This document shows, piece by piece, positions 6,372-13,089 of a stretch of 14,504 nucleotides of DNA. The notes beneath the pieces were generated by a model. That model saw only the letters and a program-made list of their open reading frames with translations, was not told the origin of the DNA and searched no databases. The stretch covers positions 1-14,504 of the forward strand of contig QMZD01000010.1 of NCBI GenBank assembly GCA_003662985.1, written 5' to 3'. Each line of letters opens with the position of its first letter. The stretch's first letter is position 1. This DNA comes from Archaeoglobales archaeon. GTDB lineage: Archaea; Halobacteriota; Archaeoglobi; Archaeoglobales; Archaeoglobaceae. Position numbers and translations under genes: made by a program.

Positions 6372-6680
6372 TTACTTAGGGAGATAAATCTTGTCGGAAC
6401 TTATCTTTATATCCTCATGCAACCCATATTTCTCAACAAAGTAATCCCTCTTTTGTGGATCGGTACTTTTCATAGAGTCAAGAACAGCGAAAATAAAATC
6501 CCGGATGCTAGATTGCAATTCTATGAGTATGTACTTCTCTTTCTCCTTGGGGTTCTTCATACCTATGTAATCAGCATATTCCTCTATGAAGTCGATCCAT
6601 CTTTTAGGAACATAAACCTTAATCCAACAACCTATTTCACCCGAAGGGAGTTGTTCACATTTAATTTTATTTATATCCAT
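6372..6680 (-). CDS. Hypothetical protein, 102 residues, possibly ribbon-helix-helix-like
   Basis: Not recognised. The sequence is hydrophilic and gene-like. A strand IKVYVPK is followed by a helix (RWIDFIEEYADYIG) and a second helix (YILIELQSSIRDFIFAVL), an order reminiscent of a ribbon-helix-helix DNA-binding protein, then a charged tail ending in KIYLPK. The reading frame is open from an ATG at 6701, but I prefer the ATG at 6680, because a Shine-Dalgarno-like GGGGTGGTGGGG directly precedes it and a TATA box at 6725-6731 predicts a transcript start near 6702. That would make the odd MKKGWWG segment the ribosome binding site rather than protein. It follows the 62-residue gene on the same strand after a 170-base AT-rich gap. 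Confidence 0.6.
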   Translation of the reverse strand: MDINKIKCEQLPSGEIGCWIKVYVPKRWIDFIEEYADYIGMKNPKEKEKYILIELQSSIRDFIFAVLDSMKSTDPQKRDYFVEKYGLHEDIKISSDKIYLPK

Positions 6681-6724
6681 ACCCCACCACCCCTTTTTCA
6701 TAATTTTTATCCTTTTTTACAACA

Positions 6725-6731
6725 CTTTATA
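6725..6731 (-). promoter_or_regulatory. TATA box of the hypothetical gene at 6372-6680
   Basis: The minus strand reads GTATAAAGTG around here. The predicted start near 6702 leaves a leader of about 20 bases that contains the GGTGG ribosome site. Confidence 0.4.
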
Positions 6732-6850
6732 CCTTCTTATGTGCATTTCATATTATTTATTTTTTGTGATAAATTTTTACAATATTAATCATTATGAATG
6801 TAAAATTTAATATTTCTCTATAATTCGGAACAATTAAAAATAGATTTAAG

Positions 6851-7039
6851 CTAGATAGTATTTGAATTAAGATATGTACCAGGCTCTCTAAGATACTTTT
6901 TCTCTAAATGCTCAATGGATGTTTTATCAATAGGTGCAAAAAGATCCCCCGTAGTTGGTGGATCAATAAATTCTGCAAGAGAGTCAAAGTCGATTAACCT
7001 TCTGATCATATCTACAATATCACTAAATTTTAATATCAA
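6851..7039 (-). CDS. Small hypothetical protein, 62 residues
   Basis: Not recognised. It starts with a TTG at 7039, supported by a strong Shine-Dalgarno sequence AGGGGGTGA (7054-7046) six bases ahead, the same arrangement as in the zinc-ribbon gene at 6001. The sequence is acidic and helical: KFSDIVDMIRRLIDFDSL, then a proline-rich DPPTTGDLFAPIDKT turn, then IEHLEKKYLREPG. No membrane segment. It diverges from the single-DUF22 gene at 7167 and shares a 127-base promoter region with it. The motif-free sequence allows no function call; a small regulatory or antitoxin-like partner is only a thought. Confidence 0.6.
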   Translation of the reverse strand: MILKFSDIVDMIRRLIDFDSLAEFIDPPTTGDLFAPIDKTSIEHLEKKYLREPGTYLNSNTI

Positions 7040-7098
7040 TTAATTTCACCCCCTACTAATTAATAAAATTTAATTTCAAGTAATATTTAAATTTTCCG

Positions 7099-7126
7099 AA
7101 TTCCAGAAAACCAATTCCAGAAATCC
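7099..7126. repeat. Tandem 14-bp repeat directly upstream of the DUF22 promoter, possible operator
   Basis: AATTCCAGAAAACC (7099-7112) is followed at once by AATTCCAGAAATCC (7113-7126), 13 of 14 bases identical, and then by the BRE/TATA of the DUF22 gene. Two in-phase direct copies just upstream of a core promoter are typical of an activator or repressor site; one of the RHH proteins is a natural candidate, though the same motif is not found beside the RHH genes. Confidence 0.5.
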
Positions 7127-7135
7127 AACGAAAAA

Positions 7136-7147
7136 GTATTTTAATTA
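7136..7147 (+). promoter_or_regulatory. Core promoter of the single-DUF22 gene
   Basis: A BRE-like CGAAAAA is followed by GTATTTTAATTA, centred about 25 bases before the ATG at 7167. The start is leaderless; no Shine-Dalgarno sequence is present. Confidence 0.55.
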
Positions 7148-7166
7148 TTAAGACCGAGCTGAAAAC

Positions 7167-7649
7167 ATGTCCTCTAAAAAAATCGAGGTCGTATATTGGA
7201 AAGACAGAATAAAGGGTAAAGTAGAAAGGAAGATTATTGAGATCGAACCTTTCGGATTTCAGCTAAGCTCAATTGCTGAGTGGAAAATGCTCATATCTTC
7301 CAAAGAGACCGAAGTGAGAGAGAATGAAATAAGCATAATCAATGTTGAGGAAATAAAACTTCCAAAAAACGCTGTAATCTCCATTCTCCCAGTAATGAGA
7401 CATGCTTTAGGTGTAATACTTGATATTTACAGCCCAAACGGTATAAAGAAAATAGAGGAGGAAAGAACAATAACCCAAGCCGTTTTCCTTCCAGTTTCCA
7501 GTGGAAAGATTAAAAAAGGTGAATTAATCGGGGTTATAAACGTCCAGTACGTCAAAACCAGTACCCTAAGTAAAATATCCGAAATGCTCTCCAAATGGGC
7601 TGAGAGTGCGAAATGGGTAGAAGATGTTGGCGGGATAAGACTTGACTAA
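7167..7649 (+). CDS. DUF22-domain protein (single domain)
   Basis: 160 residues, soluble, no signal peptide. One DUF22 domain covers about residues 6-128: the N-terminal strand VVYWKD, the EPFG turn, EWKMLISS, then LPKNAV at 65-70, VMRHALG at 76-82, VFLPVSSG at 106-113 and KKGELIGVINV at 116-126. A helical tail (about 131-150) follows. As I recall, Pfam DUF22 is archaeal, occurs in one to three copies per protein and has no known function. The repeated GELIGV/GDLIGV turns and short strands suggest an all-beta barrel. It converges on the membrane gene at 7702 and is transcribed opposite to the other intact DUF22 genes. Three other DUF22 loci (two intact, one decayed) lie in this window, so this is an expanded local family. 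Confidence 0.85.
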   Translation: MSSKKIEVVYWKDRIKGKVERKIIEIEPFGFQLSSIAEWKMLISSKETEVRENEISIINVEEIKLPKNAVISILPVMRHALGVILDIYSPNGIKKIEEERTITQAVFLPVSSGKIKKGELIGVINVQYVKTSTLSKISEMLSKWAESAKWVEDVGGIRLD

Positions 7650-7656
7650 TTTTTTT
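7650..7656 (+). terminator. T-run after the single-DUF22 gene
   Basis: Seven T residues immediately follow the stop codon. The rest of the 52-base convergent gap to 7702 is A/T only in long stretches and T-rich on the minus strand as well, so it may end both transcripts. Confidence 0.45.
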
Positions 7657-7701
7657 GATAACTAAAAATTAAATAAATTTTAAAATTTTAGTGAATTTTT
7701 A

Positions 7702-8151
7702 TCAATGCCCAGCATGAATGATTCCCAGAGCACTTGCCGTCAAGATTAAAGCCACGACAAAAGCAAATACCACAAAGAAGTATTCTCTATCTCTGAAAAG
7801 CGCAAACGTTGAACCCCAGACACCAAAGACTGCAGCCATGCATGCCAGAGCAATTCCCAGCATTGCGATTCCATCACCGGTATTCAACTTACCTAAATAC
7901 CAATGTCCCTTGGGATTAGTTCCTGCACACTTCTCCCAGATTGCCGAGGGGTTATCTCCACCCCACAACCCATTCAGCAAACAGGTTGAGTCTATGTAAT
8001 TCGCATTTGTGGTTAGGATCATAGAGACCCCGATTATAGAGAGTACTGTACCAGTTAGAACAATCCAGTAAGCAATCTCACCATAAACAACTCCAGATAA
8101 CGGGGGTTTTGGTCTGAACTCGGGCCCAAACTTACCCTTAATTTCTTGCAT
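7702..8151 (-). CDS. Small membrane protein downstream of a TSUP transporter (DUF1634-like)
   Basis: 149 residues from the ATG at 8151, chosen because GAAGGTGGT lies five bases ahead; a GTG at 8160 would add three residues. Three hydrophobic segments at about 24-46, 94-117 and 124-145. Between the first and second is a 45-residue polar loop with two cysteines (C57, C75) and several W/G residues, probably outside the membrane and possibly disulfide-linked. The cytoplasmic N-terminus is rich in K/R and P. The start lies 12 bases after the transporter stop, so the two are translated from one mRNA. Small membrane proteins of the DUF1634 type often accompany TauE/SafE (COG0730) transporters; the resemblance is in position and topology, and family membership is not certain. 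It may be an accessory subunit. Confidence 0.7.
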   Translation of the reverse strand: MQEIKGKFGPEFRPKPPLSGVVYGEIAYWIVLTGTVLSIIGVSMILTTNANYIDSTCLLNGLWGGDNPSAIWEKCAGTNPKGHWYLGKLNTGDGIAMLGIALACMAAVFGVWGSTFALFRDREYFFVVFAFVVALILTASALGIIHAGH

Positions 8152-8163
8152 TATTACCACCTT

Positions 8164-9180
8164 CTAGATATAACCCAGCATTGTAAGCGACTGCTGAACC
8201 AGTCTTAATCCAGAGATAACCATAATTCCAATAATTAGATACCTTACAAAGCCTGCCTTCACCCTAATCATTATCTTAGCCCCGATTATCGTCCCGACTA
8301 TCAACCCTATCATACAGGGAACTGCAAAAAGAGGGAATATCGTGCCCTGCATTACATAAGGCCAGATTGCGGCGGTATCTCCAATCCCAATGAGAACTTT
8401 GCTGCTCGCCGCTGCAACCTTTAAAGGCGCCATCATAACAAGATTTAGCACTGGCACCATCGCCCAACCTGCACCAAGCCCAAAAAGACCGGATATCAAA
8501 CCCACACCAGAGAAAAGGATTAAGCCAAGCCAAGATCTCGTTACCTGATATTGCACAACTGAGCCTAGAGATTCCTCCCAATATGACATGGCAAGGCCAA
8601 CCCTTTGTGTAAACCTATCGACTTTTCTTATTTCGGGATACTCTATTCTACCACCTGCAAAAATAAATAACATTGCAATTAGAATCACCAAACTACCGAG
8701 CGAGAGTCTCACAAAAGCTTCACCAGTTACCCCCATAGTCTGTTTGATGTAAACGGCAAGCAGTGCACCAGTCACAGCAGACGCTGAATAGGGAACCGCT
8801 GCGAAATAGAGTAATCTTATGTTTGCTAGTCCTCTCCTCAAAAAAGGTCTGGCTGCAACAAGTGCTCCTGCCATTGCAACAAACAAACCAGTTCCCCTAA
8901 TTATCAACCCATCGATAGGTGTAAAACCCATCATTAAAGGGGTGAAAATAACACCCCCTCCCACTCCAGCTAGAACCGCCACAATCCCAATAAAGATACT
9001 GATTACCAGAAAAAGTATAAAGAATTCAACTGGGGAGAGGCCCATACTGCTCGGAGATTCCTCTGCAGCAACTGTTCCCGAAAGTCCTGTGATGATGAGA
9101 AGAACTAAACCTAGCAAAGATATTTTGCTCCGATAAGAATTACATAATGCTTTAGATAATCTAGAGAGATAAGATTTCAA
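8164..9180 (-). CDS. TauE/SafE (TSUP) family transporter 1
   Basis: 338 residues from a TTG at 9180; GTG codons at 9189 and 9186 are alternatives, but they lie inside the GGGTGGTGG ribosome site and the TATA box predicts a start near 9191, so the TTG fits best. About nine membrane helices. The two internal family repeats are visible (numbered from the GTG at 9189): GVGGGVIFTPLM at 75-86 and GLGAGWAMVPVLN at 237-249, the latter followed by a small-residue helix (KVAAASSKVLIG). A hydrophobic N-terminal segment ending in TVAAEES could be a signal peptide or extra helix. TSUP members export sulfite, sulfoacetate, taurine-derived or other anions, or import sulfate; the substrate cannot be read from the sequence. 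It is followed by the three-helix membrane gene, and lies in the same direction as the DUF22 genes upstream. Confidence 0.88.
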   Translation of the reverse strand: MKSYLSRLSKALCNSYRSKISLLGLVLLIITGLSGTVAAEESPSSMGLSPVEFFILFLVISIFIGIVAVLAGVGGGVIFTPLMMGFTPIDGLIIRGTGLFVAMAGALVAARPFLRRGLANIRLLYFAAVPYSASAVTGALLAVYIKQTMGVTGEAFVRLSLGSLVILIAMLFIFAGGRIEYPEIRKVDRFTQRVGLAMSYWEESLGSVVQYQVTRSWLGLILFSGVGLISGLFGLGAGWAMVPVLNLVMMAPLKVAAASSKVLIGIGDTAAIWPYVMQGTIFPLFAVPCMIGLIVGTIIGAKIMIRVKAGFVRYLIIGIMVISGLRLVQQSLTMLGYI

Positions 9181-9189
9181 TACCACCAC

Positions 9190-9369
9190 CCTATATGTTC
9201 TATATTAGTCTCACTATATAAGCGTTATGAATTTAAACTACAGTTGATTAAATTTTAATACTAAAGAAGCAGAGTGCAACATTTCAACGAAAAAGGTTCA
9301 TGATAAATCATTAAGGTACGTACCACTAGAACTAATTTAGAATGGAAATTTGGTAATATATTGGTTAAA
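9190..9369. other. AT-rich gap with two short palindromes
   Basis: No reading frame worth calling. It contains ATGAT-AA-ATCAT (9300-9311) and the perfect 10-base palindrome GGTACGTACC (9315-9324), both upstream of the promoter of TSUP transporter 1 and downstream of the small gene ending at 9370. Either could be an operator or part of a 3' end structure; nothing shows which. Confidence 0.3.
9215..9221 (-). promoter_or_regulatory. TATA box of TSUP transporter 1
   Basis: The minus strand reads TTATATA, predicting a transcript start near 9191 and a leader of roughly ten bases that carries GGGTGGTGG before the TTG at 9180. The transporter and the small membrane gene therefore have their own promoter within the cluster. 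Confidence 0.55.
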
Positions 9370-9513
9370 TCAATTTTTCTTCCATAGGTATGGCCAATCC
9401 GATTTGATGAATACTTCAGGATCTATTGAAATTACATTGTCTATTTTTTTTAATATTCTCACGATCATTTTGAAAGTAGAGTGATTCGTAAGTTTATACT
9501 TGTACTCAAGCAT
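9370..9513 (-). CDS. Small protein (47 residues) sharing the C-terminal tail of the neighbouring DUF22 protein
   Basis: Reads from an ATG at 9513, preceded by GGTGGT at a suitable distance, to a TGA at 9370. The first 29 residues (MLEYKYKLTN, then FKMIVRILKKIDN) are helical and basic; the last 18, SIDPEVFIKSDWPYLWKK, repeat the tail of the DUF22 protein encoded just upstream (9662-10159). The DNA of this tail is identical for 52 bases. The part before it (VRILKKIDNVI) also loosely resembles the linker VEKLQEFDRTV of the DUF22 protein. It is either a truncated DUF22 copy that kept only the tail, or a genuine small partner using the same docking segment. It has an open frame and ribosome site, so it may be expressed. 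Confidence 0.5.
   Translation of the reverse strand: MLEYKYKLTNHSTFKMIVRILKKIDNVISIDPEVFIKSDWPYLWKKN
9378..9429. repeat. 52-bp direct repeat, copy 1
   Basis: Identical over 52 bases to 9673-9724, 295 bases away and in the same orientation. It encodes the shared tail DPEVFIKSDWPYLWK on the minus strand. Flanking DNA is not identical. Confidence 0.9.
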
Positions 9514-9661
9514 TCAACCACCATCTAATGTTATGTGTACTTATTATATTAATGTTGTTATGATAATTTAGTTTATTGTACTAACTTAAAACTCACAATA
9601 GCAAAGAGTAGTGGATGATATGACATAAGTCAAAAATTGATTAAAGAGTAACATTTAAACG
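9514..9661. other. AT-rich gap between the single-DUF22 gene and the 47-codon gene
   Basis: No gene seen. On the minus strand a TATA-like AATATAATAAG near 9545-9555 could drive the small gene ending at 9370. A short stretch, TATGACATAAGTCA, near 9618-9631 contains a loose inverted repeat. Confidence 0.25.
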
Positions 9662-10159
9662 TCAGTCTCTTCTCTTCCATAGGTATGGCCAATCCGATTT
9701 GATGAATACTTCAGGATCTATTGAGACCGTCCTATCGAATTCCTGAAGTTTTTCGACGAGAACAGACTTGGGTTTTTCAACCATTATTCTAACACATCCG
9801 ACACCTAGAAGTTCTCCCCTCCTAATACTACCATTTTCAACAGGAAGAAAGACGACATGACTTATCTTTTGAGGGGACTCAAGTCTTTTAAATTTCCCTT
9901 CTTCGACGACAGCGATTAAAAAACCCAGTGCATGTCTGAATCTATCGAGAAGAGATAGTATTCCATTTCCAGGGATGTGTATTTCTCTTATTTTAACAAT
10001 TTTTACGGAATTTGCTTCAACTTCAACATCCTCATCACAAATAATTGGCTCAAAATAAGCCCCCGGACCTATGAAGTAACCATACTCTCCAACTTCAATT
10101 TCTTCCACTTTATAGGAATTGTCATGTATTCTATCTCTGTAGGTTATTTTAACTTTCAT
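9662..10159 (-). CDS. DUF22-domain protein (single domain) with a distinct acidic/aromatic tail
   Basis: 165 residues, soluble. DUF22 domain at about 2-124: ITYRDR, EYGYFIG, a divergent centre IPGNGILSLL, then FRHALGFLIAVV at 74-85, VVFLPVENG at 102-110 and RRGELLGVGCV at 113-123. The tail at 146-163, SIDPEVFIKSDWPYLWKR, is unusual for the family here and is repeated in the small protein at 9370-9513; the triple-DUF22 protein ends with a similar short EPDWPF. The ATG at 10159 is 25 bases after a TATA box, so the start is leaderless. It lies between the triple-DUF22 gene and the second transporter on the same strand. Confidence 0.82.
   Translation of the reverse strand: MKVKITYRDRIHDNSYKVEEIEVGEYGYFIGPGAYFEPIICDEDVEVEANSVKIVKIREIHIPGNGILSLLDRFRHALGFLIAVVEEGKFKRLESPQKISHVVFLPVENGSIRRGELLGVGCVRIMVEKPKSVLVEKLQEFDRTVSIDPEVFIKSDWPYLWKRRD
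9673..9724. repeat. 52-bp direct repeat, copy 2
   Basis: Identical to 9378-9429. It lies within the 3' end of the single-DUF22 gene and encodes its tail. Confidence 0.9.
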
Positions 10160-10179
10160 AAGCTTAAGTTAACAACATA

Positions 10180-10187
10180 CTATAAAA
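10180..10187 (-). promoter_or_regulatory. TATA box of the single-DUF22 gene at 9662-10159
   Basis: On the minus strand TTTTATAG is centred 25 bases before the ATG at 10159. The gene therefore has its own promoter even though the triple-DUF22 gene ends only 59 bases upstream. Confidence 0.5.
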
Positions 10188-10218
10188 TTCTCACCTTTTT
10201 AAAGATATAAGAAGAGAG

Positions 10219-11535
10219 TCAAAATGGCCAGTCGGGTTCCCCAAGTCTCTCTCCCATCTCATCGAGCCAGCTGTCCAACCACCCTCTCACTTTGGCAAAT
10301 GTTCCAATCTCAATTGGATACATGCTGATGACTCCGAGAAGTTGATTTTCCCTTATCTCACCATTCATAATTGGTAGGAAAAGTATCCTGTCAATCACTC
10401 TATCCTCCTCAATTTTCTTCGGGGGGCCTTCAGGTACTAGATCGATAAATGTTCCATAGGCATACCTCATAATATTCAGAGGGTAGGTGACAGTATTTTT
10501 TGGGATTTTTATGGTTTTTATCCTGACTATACATGGTTCTCCGGATTTCACTTTCTTATTTTCATTGGCAATCAACACCTCCCAAGAGGCTAAGAGAGAT
10601 CTCCTATAGCCGAAAGGTTCGACTTTTACCTCCTCCTTTACGATTCCCTTCCCACTCCTGTAAACTACGTTGACTTTCTCCGTTTCCATTTCTTTTAAAA
10701 CCGCACTTAGGTTGCTGTTCCCAACATAAAAAACATTCAGTACACCGATCAAATCACCTTTTTCCACAATCCCGTCATCAATGGGAAGAAAAATTGCCTG
10801 ATTTATCACCTTCTCCTCTTCAACCCTCCTAGGTTTACCCAACTGAATAACGTCAATCACCGAACCACGGGCATTCTTCATTATCGCAAGGGGTACTACC
10901 ACTGTATTAGGAGGTAGGTTCACGTTTTTTACTTTGATTCTCACGATTTCCCCCTTTCTGATTTCCACGTTCTCATCCGCTACAAGAGTTCTCCACACAC
11001 CTACAGAGGTGCTCGTATAGCCCAGAACTTTGGTTTTTATTTGCTCTCTATGGACATTTCCGTTATCCCTCCAAGTTAAGTTTGCCTCAAGAGTTTCTTC
11101 TTTTAACTCAACTTCGGGTATGCTGATGCTCATCAATCTCCTGGGCAATCCTGTTCTAAGAAAGATTACTTTCAAAACACCAATTAGATCCCCTTTCTTC
11201 ACTTCACCGCTTTCGACTGGAATAAAAAGGACTTGATCTATGCATTTCTCATCCTCAACCCTTGTGGGAATCCCACACTCAACCACATCCACAACGGTAC
11301 CAAGGGCATGCCTCATGATGTGGAGGGGTCCAACCATTGTGTTCTTGGGAGTCTTAACCGTTTTCACTTTAATTACGGTAGGCTTACCTTTTTTAACGTG
11401 AACATCCTCATCGGCAACCAAGGTTTTCCACTGCGTTATTGGGCCCATCCTATACCCAAAGGGTTTCAATTCTATCCGGAACGTTTTTACTCTCCCTCCT
11501 ACGTGATCTACCCAGTATACCATGCTGGCTTCCAT
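10219..11535 (-). CDS. Protein with three tandem DUF22 domains
   Basis: 438 residues from the ATG at 11535; an in-frame TTG at 11556 would add seven. The ATG is preferred because AGGTGAT lies three bases ahead (seven from the GGAGG position) and the TATA box predicts a transcript start near 11545, after the TTG. Three domains at about 5-128, 148-271 and 287-409. Each has the pattern PKNT or PPNT, then PL-IM-(R/K), then G-VVDV, then EE/ED-(K/R)-ID or IN, FLPI/V, G-(V/I)-KGDLIGVL. MRHALG occurs intact in domain 1 only; domain 2 has MKNARG and domain 3 MRYAYG, and the KGDLIGV turn becomes ENQLLGV in domain 3, so the copies have diverged. No signal peptide or membrane segment. The tail ends in LGEPDWPF. 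Triple DUF22 proteins are a known arrangement of this family; role unknown. Lies just downstream of TSUP transporter 2. Confidence 0.87.
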   Translation of the reverse strand: MEASMVYWVDHVGGRVKTFRIELKPFGYRMGPITQWKTLVADEDVHVKKGKPTVIKVKTVKTPKNTMVGPLHIMRHALGTVVDVVECGIPTRVEDEKCIDQVLFIPVESGEVKKGDLIGVLKVIFLRTGLPRRLMSISIPEVELKEETLEANLTWRDNGNVHREQIKTKVLGYTSTSVGVWRTLVADENVEIRKGEIVRIKVKNVNLPPNTVVVPLAIMKNARGSVIDVIQLGKPRRVEEEKVINQAIFLPIDDGIVEKGDLIGVLNVFYVGNSNLSAVLKEMETEKVNVVYRSGKGIVKEEVKVEPFGYRRSLLASWEVLIANENKKVKSGEPCIVRIKTIKIPKNTVTYPLNIMRYAYGTFIDLVPEGPPKKIEEDRVIDRILFLPIMNGEIRENQLLGVISMYPIEIGTFAKVRGWLDSWLDEMGERLGEPDWPF

Positions 11536-11565
11536 CCCATCACCTAGATATTTCAATGATTAACT

Positions 11566-11574
11566 ATTATAAAT
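11566..11574 (-). promoter_or_regulatory. TATA box and ribosome site of the triple-DUF22 gene
   Basis: The minus strand reads ATTTATAAT, predicting transcription from about 11545, immediately followed by AGGTGAT (11545-11539) and the ATG at 11535. The very short leader decides the start in favour of the ATG. Confidence 0.5.
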
Positions 11575-11620
11575 ATTTTCCTTCAGATTTCGCTATCGAA
11601 AATTAGATTATCAACAAATT

Positions 11621-11644
11621 TAAATAAAATAAAATAAAAATAAG
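11621..11644 (-). terminator. T-rich tract after TSUP transporter 2
   Basis: The minus strand carries CTTATTTTTATTTTATTTTA 20 bases after the transporter stop, a typical archaeal terminator. It separates the transporter from the triple-DUF22 gene, which has its own TATA box, so the genes form a directional cluster rather than one obligatory operon. Confidence 0.5.
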
Positions 11645-11661
11645 TTCTTGGAATCTATGAA

Positions 11662-13089
11662 CTACTCTGAGGCAGAGGTGCTTCTTACACTTGCAGCCCA
11701 AGTTTTAATACCTTCATAGCCTTCTTGGCTTATCTTTTTGGCGAGATCGTCCTTTAACGCAGTAACGTTCACGAAATCGAGGAAGTTGTGTGCGAAGCTT
11801 CCATGGACAATTGACCAATAGATTGCCGCTCCAATAACTCCAAGTGCAAGTGCGATAGACATTATTGGACTTGCATGTGGTATGGTTGTGACAAACTGAG
11901 GCCACCAGTTAGGATCTCTGAAAAGCAGGTAGTAGTTTATGCCCGTGAGGATCCCAAATACTATCATCCTCTTAACGAGTGCTGATTTTTTGTGTTCCGC
12001 TGCTGTAACTGCCTTTTCAAGCAACCCCATATTCTTGAGCTCTTTCCTAACGTTGAAGATGGGGACGAGAACGATCGGAGTAACTGACACCATTGCGAAG
12101 ACCATTATCGGGAATACCAGGGAATCGAACAAATTGACCAGCCCTTCATCCAGAGTTATCCATCCAAGTTGCACCAGATAACCCGGAACCGCGAGAGCTC
12201 TGCTGACAGTAACGATAAGCATAACAACGGCCATTGCAAGTTTTATGTAATACTGCCTAACGTAAGTCGTTCCGACAGCCCCGATTTGAACACCAATCAA
12301 CGAGGCCGCAAGAATCAGAGTTGTCAGCCTGAAATCAACCGCACCCATCAAATATGCCCAAGTAAATGTTCCTGTCGCACCCATTACGAAGGCTATCCCA
12401 AGTTCAGTTCCACTTGCAACAGCGCTTGATGCGCCGAGTACATAGATCATGGATGGAACACCGATAAAACCGCCAACCGCTATTGTGGCAGCAAGGAAAC
12501 CCGTTGCAAATCCAGTCGGTACGGTTAGCCAGAGAGACTGAGTTCTTCCTGCAACCTCAAACTTGATCATTGGAGGTAACCTGAATTTCTTTTCAAGCTT
12601 CTTTGCAAATTCAGGTTCAGTATCCTCAATACCATATTTTCTCGATTTGTATACATCCCTTAAAAGCATGGCAGCCACACTTGGGAGAATTATGAGAAAA
12701 GCGATACTCACATAGAGATTCGTACCGACTGGCCCAAGAGTTTCTAAAATTACTTTTTGAACCTGAATCCCCACCTGTACACCCGCAATAGCTGAAATAG
12801 CCATGAGAATTGCCAATTTAACGTCTAAATGCCCAACCTTTTTCCTTCTCCACGCTCCAATCATAGCTTTCGGAAACTTATGACACATGTTACTGGCAAC
12901 AGCGATGGGTCCGTAAACACCTATCGACATCATCCCGGGCGTGAGGACGAAGGCTCCACCGCTTCCGATGAAGCCGCTGAGCATCCCCCCGAAGAATCCC
13001 AGAGCCAGCAGGAAAATTATCTCATTGACACCGATATGAATGAACATATCCGGTGTCATCGCTGCCCCACCTGCAGCAAAACCCCCCAT
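11662..13089 (-). CDS. TauE/SafE (TSUP) family transporter 2, long form
   Basis: 475 residues, longer than the usual 250-350. Family repeats: GSGGAFVLTPGMM at 42-54 followed by SNMCHKFPKAMIGAWRRKKV, and AVGGFIGVPSMIYVLGA at 204-220 followed by SAVASGTEL. The extra length comes from a charged cytoplasmic loop at about 144-177 (DVYKSRKYGIEDTEPE and following) and a C-terminal extension with two or more extra helices and an NWWP motif. The start ATG at 13089 has GGAGGTGG at the right distance. This long form with the conserved CHKFPKA segment resembles permeases found in sulfate-reducing bacteria and Archaeoglobus that are suspected of moving sulfate, sulfite or a related anion; substrate not proven. 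It is the first gene of the minus-strand cluster and diverges from the RHH regulator at 13442. Confidence 0.88.
   Translation of the reverse strand: MGGFAAGGAAMTPDMFIHIGVNEIIFLLALGFFGGMLSGFIGSGGAFVLTPGMMSIGVYGPIAVASNMCHKFPKAMIGAWRRKKVGHLDVKLAILMAISAIAGVQVGIQVQKVILETLGPVGTNLYVSIAFLIILPSVAAMLLRDVYKSRKYGIEDTEPEFAKKLEKKFRLPPMIKFEVAGRTQSLWLTVPTGFATGFLAATIAVGGFIGVPSMIYVLGASSAVASGTELGIAFVMGATGTFTWAYLMGAVDFRLTTLILAASLIGVQIGAVGTTYVRQYYIKLAMAVVMLIVTVSRALAVPGYLVQLGWITLDEGLVNLFDSLVFPIMVFAMVSVTPIVLVPIFNVRKELKNMGLLEKAVTAAEHKKSALVKRMIVFGILTGINYYLLFRDPNWWPQFVTTIPHASPIMSIALALGVIGAAIYWSIVHGSFAHNFLDFVNVTALKDDLAKKISQEGYEGIKTWAASVRSTSASE

Noticed and set aside
6291..6788. 165-codon plus-strand open frame beginning inside the miniature element
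   Set aside because: It is antisense to the 102-residue gene, rich in F, Y, L and I as expected from reading AT-rich DNA backwards, and has no promoter or ribosome site; the minus frame reads like a normal soluble protein with a good ribosome site.
9977..10210. 77-codon plus-strand frame rich in F, Y and N
   Set aside because: It is the antisense reading of the single-DUF22 gene's 5' half and its promoter.
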